This document shows, piece after piece, positions 14,033 through 16,727 of a DNA stretch of 16,727 nt. How positions within the stretch are numbered: position 1 is the first letter of the stretch; every line of letters starts with the position of its first letter. Position numbers and translations under genes: made by a program. Source of the stretch: CAYVQE01 sp964633205 (GTDB lineage: Bacteria > Myxococcota > B64-G9); the NCBI GenBank assembly GCA_964633205.1, contig CAZWFN010000137.1, forward strand, positions 1-16,727, written 5' to 3'. The notes under the pieces are model-generated. The model was not told the DNA's origin and searched no databases. It saw only the letters and a program-made list of their open reading frames with translations.

Positions 14033-15565
14033 TCACCCGGCGTAGGACTCGTCCTGCTCGATCTGGGCCAGGGTCCAGTCGAACTCGCCGCTGGACAGGC
14101 TGGCGCCGCAGTACTCGCACTGGCCGCTCATGGCCACCTTGATCGGTGCGCCGCAGCTCGGGCATTCCCCGGTACCGGTCTGCTTGCTGCTGTCGAATCC
14201 CGAACGGCGGATGAAGGTCCAGTACTCGGAGAACCGCCGCCGCTTGGATTTGGACCCCGCGCGCAGCTCGCCCTGGGCGTCGACCGTGTAGTCGATCATC
14301 GAAGCCCGGATGCGCAGGGTGGCGCTCTCGAAGAAGGCGTCGCGGCCCAGCTTGGCCAGCTCGACCGATTCGATCTGGATCTGCTCCAGCACGTTGCGCA
14401 AACCCTTGTCGCTGTAGCGCTCCATCCAGAACAGGTGCATCTGGAACAGCCGATCGGTCTCGAAGCCCCGGGCCTTCTCCCAGGTGTTGTCCGTCCAGGC
14501 CTGCTGCAGGGCCAGGAAGACCTCGCGAGCGCGTTGCTTCAGCCGCTCCAGTCCCTCGTCCGGGTAGCGCAGCTTGAAGTCCTTGACCTTGACCGGCAGG
14601 TCGGGATCGACCAGGGTCGGGAAGTCGGTACCCAGCTCGGCGCCGCCGAGGTCCAGCGGCATGTCGCGCCGGTGCAGGCGCACCAGCTCGTCGAAGCGCT
14701 TCATCTCCCAGTGGAACAAACCCGGCAGCGCCGGCTGGCCGCAGTAGGCACACACGTTCTCGGCATCGAGCTTGATCGGGCTGCCGCAGCTCGGGCAGCC
14801 GAGGCTGCGGATCTGCTGCGGCCCCTTCGACAGCACCCCCTTGTTGCGCTGAAAGCCGAGCCGGCAGCGGGAGAAGTAGGCTTCGCTGCGTTCTTCCGCG
14901 CCGGCGTCGGGCCTTACGACTTCGGTATAGTTGGCCTCCACCTGGCAGGCCAGGTGCCAGCGCTCTCCGAGCTCGGTGACCGAATCCAGCCGCACCGAGC
15001 CGACCACCACGTCCTCGACCCGCAGCCCGGCGCCGAGCTGACCGCCCATGCGCCCGAGCCGCTGGCGCAGATCCTCGCTCAGGTAGGGGGCCAGGCCCTG
15101 GCTGACCTGCTGGCCGCGGTTTTGCTCGAAGCGGGTGAAGATCATCTGGGCGAAATCCAGAAACAACACCTCGGAGAAGTTCGGATCGTCCTGCAACAGG
15201 GTGTCGATCTGCTCCTGGACCCGGGCCCGCCGCTGGGCGGCCGCCCCGGAGCGCATGCGCGCCAGGCTCTGCTGGCTGGTCGCCGGCGGAGCCCGGCGCT
15301 TGTCGTGGCGACCCTTGACCACCCGGTAGCCGATGTAGCCCAGCAGCAACGGCACCCCGATGTGGGGATAGCGGATGGCCAGGTAGACCAGCCAGATCAC
15401 CAGGCCGTCGTCACCACCACCGCCGCCCCCGTCGCTCGAGCCGCCACCGCCGAACACGTCGCCGCCGCCCACCCGGCCGAAGGCCTCGCCGGCCAGCAGA
15501 CCCACCGCCAGCAGGGCCAGAGCGGCCAGCAAGACGAGCTTCGAGCGCCGCGGCAGCCGACTCAT
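14033..15565 (-). CDS. Membrane-anchored Tim44-like protein with duplicated zinc-ribbon unit
   Basis: This 510-residue protein has a hydrophobic N-terminal segment (10-30), a Gly/Ser/Asp-rich loop (33-54) and a second hydrophobic region (55-83). If the first segment is not cleaved, the bulk is cytoplasmic, which fits its zinc ribbons. Two similar units follow. Unit one is a Tim44-like alpha/beta domain at about 118-250 plus a ribbon with Cys257, Cys260, Cys272 and Cys275. Unit two is a Tim44-like domain at about 325-455 plus a ribbon with Cys468, Cys471, Cys483 and Cys486. The ribbons match closely (CPSCG-x-PIK, C-x-YCG, then G-x-F-x-W). Each domain ends in an F-x-R-x-x-G-type strand. The family is known as bacterial relatives of the mitochondrial import protein Tim44, with unproven roles. 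The ATG at 15565 overlaps the TPM stop as ATGA; the longer frame to 15793 is only antisense-like filler. Confidence 0.85.
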   Translation of the reverse strand: MSRLPRRSKLVLLAALALLAVGLLAGEAFGRVGGGDVFGGGGSSDGGGGGGDDGLVIWLVYLAIRYPHIGVPLLLGYIGYRVVKGRHDKRRAPPATSQQSLARMRSGAAAQRRARVQEQIDTLLQDDPNFSEVLFLDFAQMIFTRFEQNRGQQVSQGLAPYLSEDLRQRLGRMGGQLGAGLRVEDVVVGSVRLDSVTELGERWHLACQVEANYTEVVRPDAGAEERSEAYFSRCRLGFQRNKGVLSKGPQQIRSLGCPSCGSPIKLDAENVCAYCGQPALPGLFHWEMKRFDELVRLHRRDMPLDLGGAELGTDFPTLVDPDLPVKVKDFKLRYPDEGLERLKQRAREVFLALQQAWTDNTWEKARGFETDRLFQMHLFWMERYSDKGLRNVLEQIQIESVELAKLGRDAFFESATLRIRASMIDYTVDAQGELRAGSKSKRRRFSEYWTFIRRSGFDSSKQTGTGECPSCGAPIKVAMSGQCEYCGASLSSGEFDWTLAQIEQDESYAG

Positions 15566-16185
15566 TCGATCACCACCGGCCGGTCGGGGATCTCGTTCGG
15601 ATTGTCCGCGGCAGCGGGCAGCCGCTCGGCCAGCAGCTCGCCCACCGGCTCGAAGCAACCGATCAACCCCTGCGGGAAGTCGCGCATCGGCTCCGGGCCC
15701 GCCAGACAACGGCGCACGGCGTTCCACTCGTCCAGCGGCACCTGGCGTTCGACGCCCACGTCGGCCAGCAGCACCGCCCGCCGCTCGAGCCAACCGATGA
15801 ACAGCAGCACGCCGGTGCGCTCGCGGGTCAGGCTGACGCCGCGCTCGTAGAAGGCCCGGCGGGCGGCCGCCTCGGCACTGCGCGCGCGCCGGCGATCGGT
15901 GGTCAGCCAGCGGGCCAGGCGCTGCGAGCGGTGGCCGGCCACAAAGCCGAGCCCGAAGGCGACCGCGGTCTCGGCCAGCACCCAGCCGGGGTGGAAGCCG
16001 GCCGGCAGGAACAGCAGACCGGCCAGCACCAGCAGGGCCGCCAGGGCGCCCACCCGGTAGGGAATGTCGCGGTAGGGCTCGGCCCGGTGGGCCAACACCA
16101 CCACCAACTCGGCCGTGGTGCGCTTCTCCACCTGGGCCACGAAGCGTTCGAGCCGGTCGAGGACCTGCTCACCGAGCAAGGGCAT
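15562..16185 (-). CDS. TPM-domain membrane protein
   Basis: This 207-residue protein matches the small TPM (YgcG-like) membrane family. The first TPM half is at about 5-40, with VEKRTTAELVVVLAHRAEPY (19-38). Two membrane segments follow at about 46-64 and 69-86. After a basic stretch (RLARWLTTDRRRAR) comes the second half at about 108-160, with TRERTGVLLFIGWLERRAVL and the following ADVGVERQVPLDEW. TPM domains elsewhere occur in photosystem II repair phosphatases and in envelope proteins of unknown activity, so I claim no enzyme function. The ATG at 16185 has only a weak ribosome site. It begins 21 bases after the vWA stop and overlaps the Tim44-like gene by 4 bases, so all three are probably co-transcribed. 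Confidence 0.85.
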   Translation of the reverse strand: MPLLGEQVLDRLERFVAQVEKRTTAELVVVLAHRAEPYRDIPYRVGALAALLVLAGLLFLPAGFHPGWVLAETAVAFGLGFVAGHRSQRLARWLTTDRRRARSAEAAARRAFYERGVSLTRERTGVLLFIGWLERRAVLLADVGVERQVPLDEWNAVRRCLAGPEPMRDFPQGLIGCFEPVGELLAERLPAAADNPNEIPDRPVVIE

Positions 16186-16206
16186 GGGCTGTTCCCAGTG
16201 GTCGGA

Positions 16207-16727
16207 TCAATCCGGCGGGGCGCAACCCATCAGCACCTCCAGGTGCTCGACCTCGCCGTTGCGTAGCTGATCGCAGTAGTCGCCGTAGAAATCGATGGCA
16301 TTGCGCTGGGCGTCGTAATCCCAGCCGTTGCTGTGGCTCTCGTCCTTGGGCACCGGCTGGCCGTCGAAGTAGACCCACAGCCAGGCCGGAAACTCGGGCT
16401 CGACGTCCAGGGCGATGTTGCAGCCGATGACCATGCCGCCGATGTCCGACAGGATGGCCTCCAACTCGGCCAGGCTGTTGGCCTGATAGTACTTGATCTG
16501 GCCATCGCGCGGCCGGCCGCCGGCCACCGCCATGTCGTTGAGCAGCTGCGGATCGCTGTTGTTGACCCCCTCGCCCAGGCCGATGACGAAGGTGTCGACC
16601 TGGTGGCCGTGCAGATCCTCGACCGCCTCCAGCGCCCGTTGGGCGTCGGCCTGGGTGGCTTCGCGGCCGTTGCCGGTCGGGCAGGTGGGCAGGCCGTCGG
16701 TGATCAGCAGCACGAAGGCGGGATGGG
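16207..16727 (-). CDS. von Willebrand A domain protein, C-terminal part (start outside window)
   Basis: Only the last 172 or so residues are present; the frame runs off the right edge. The visible part opens inside a vWA fold: FVLLITDGLPTC is the strand carrying the metal-site aspartate. Next comes a CPTGNG-containing loop, a helix, then the strand VDTFVIGLGEGV and the helix DPQLLNDMAVAGG. After the fold comes a C-terminal module of about 80 residues with spaced cysteines (GCNIAL, DYCDQL, and MGCAPPD at the end) and a W-x-Y-D segment. From memory this tail is common in vWA lipoproteins of Myxococcota, which supports the taxonomic guess. Such proteins are usually exported metal-dependent binding proteins, but the signal peptide lies outside. 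It is first of the visible leftward genes upstream of TPM and Tim44-like. Confidence 0.85.
   Translation of the reverse strand, partial: HPAFVLLITDGLPTCPTGNGREATQADAQRALEAVEDLHGHQVDTFVIGLGEGVNNSDPQLLNDMAVAGGRPRDGQIKYYQANSLAELEAILSDIGGMVIGCNIALDVEPEFPAWLWVYFDGQPVPKDESHSNGWDYDAQRNAIDFYGDYCDQLRNGEVEHLEVLMGCAPPD

Noticed and set aside
14033..15793. 586-codon version of the Tim44-like protein
   Set aside because: The extra residues overlap the TPM gene and lack any family feature. The ATG at 15565 gives a hydrophobic N-terminus and an ATGA junction.
13517..15850. 777-codon open frame on the plus strand, and similar ones at 9595-11076, 11037-12284 and 12131-13261
   Set aside because: All are opposite genes with recognisable domains or signals, and their composition is that of reverse-complement GC-rich codons.

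Overview
This is a GC-rich, almost fully coding stretch of a Gram-negative bacterium. Several features point to Myxococcota or a related former deltaproteobacterial lineage, though I cannot fix the taxon. These are double-FHA zinc-ribbon proteins beside type III export genes, a von Willebrand A protein with a C-terminal tail that I recall from that group, a calcium-loop/Ig-like lipoprotein, a TPR protein with a C-terminal membrane module, a PAS/kinase/receiver hybrid, and a strong sigma-54 promoter. I see no rRNA, tRNA, CRISPR array, insertion sequence or integrase. No stretch over 300 bases lacks a gene; the longest gap is the divergent promoter region at 5387-5612.

Left part (2-5386): a zinc-ribbon/double-FHA protein, cut by the window edge, runs rightwards and converges on a leftward type III export cluster. 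That cluster is sctU (FlhB-like, NPTH autocleavage motif), then sctV (FlhA-like gate), a TPR lipoprotein that overlaps sctV by 4 bases, and a double-FHA protein with a C-terminal membrane anchor. sctV is preceded by a full-consensus sigma-54 (-24/-12) element, and sctU by a weaker one. Each has TGTCCG/CGGACA inverted repeats about 80-110 bases upstream of the predicted start, where enhancer-binding proteins bind. No ATPase, secretin, needle or SctR/S/T genes lie in the window.

Centre (5613-9340): a two-gene beta-oxidation operon transcribed rightwards. It has a dehydrogenase/hydratase of FadN domain order and a FadA-type thiolase, with a good sigma-70 promoter overlapped by a 16-base palindrome at one end and a strong intrinsic terminator at the other.

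Right part (9334-16727): a leftward series. From upstream to downstream it reads: vWA protein (cut by the window end), TPM membrane protein, a Tim44-like/zinc-ribbon protein with an apparent internal duplication, an Ig-like lipoprotein, a TPR membrane protein and a hybrid histidine kinase. Two junctions are 4-base stop/start overlaps (TPM/Tim44 and lipoprotein/TPR), which suggests translational coupling. The cell-envelope theme is clear, but the process these genes serve is not.
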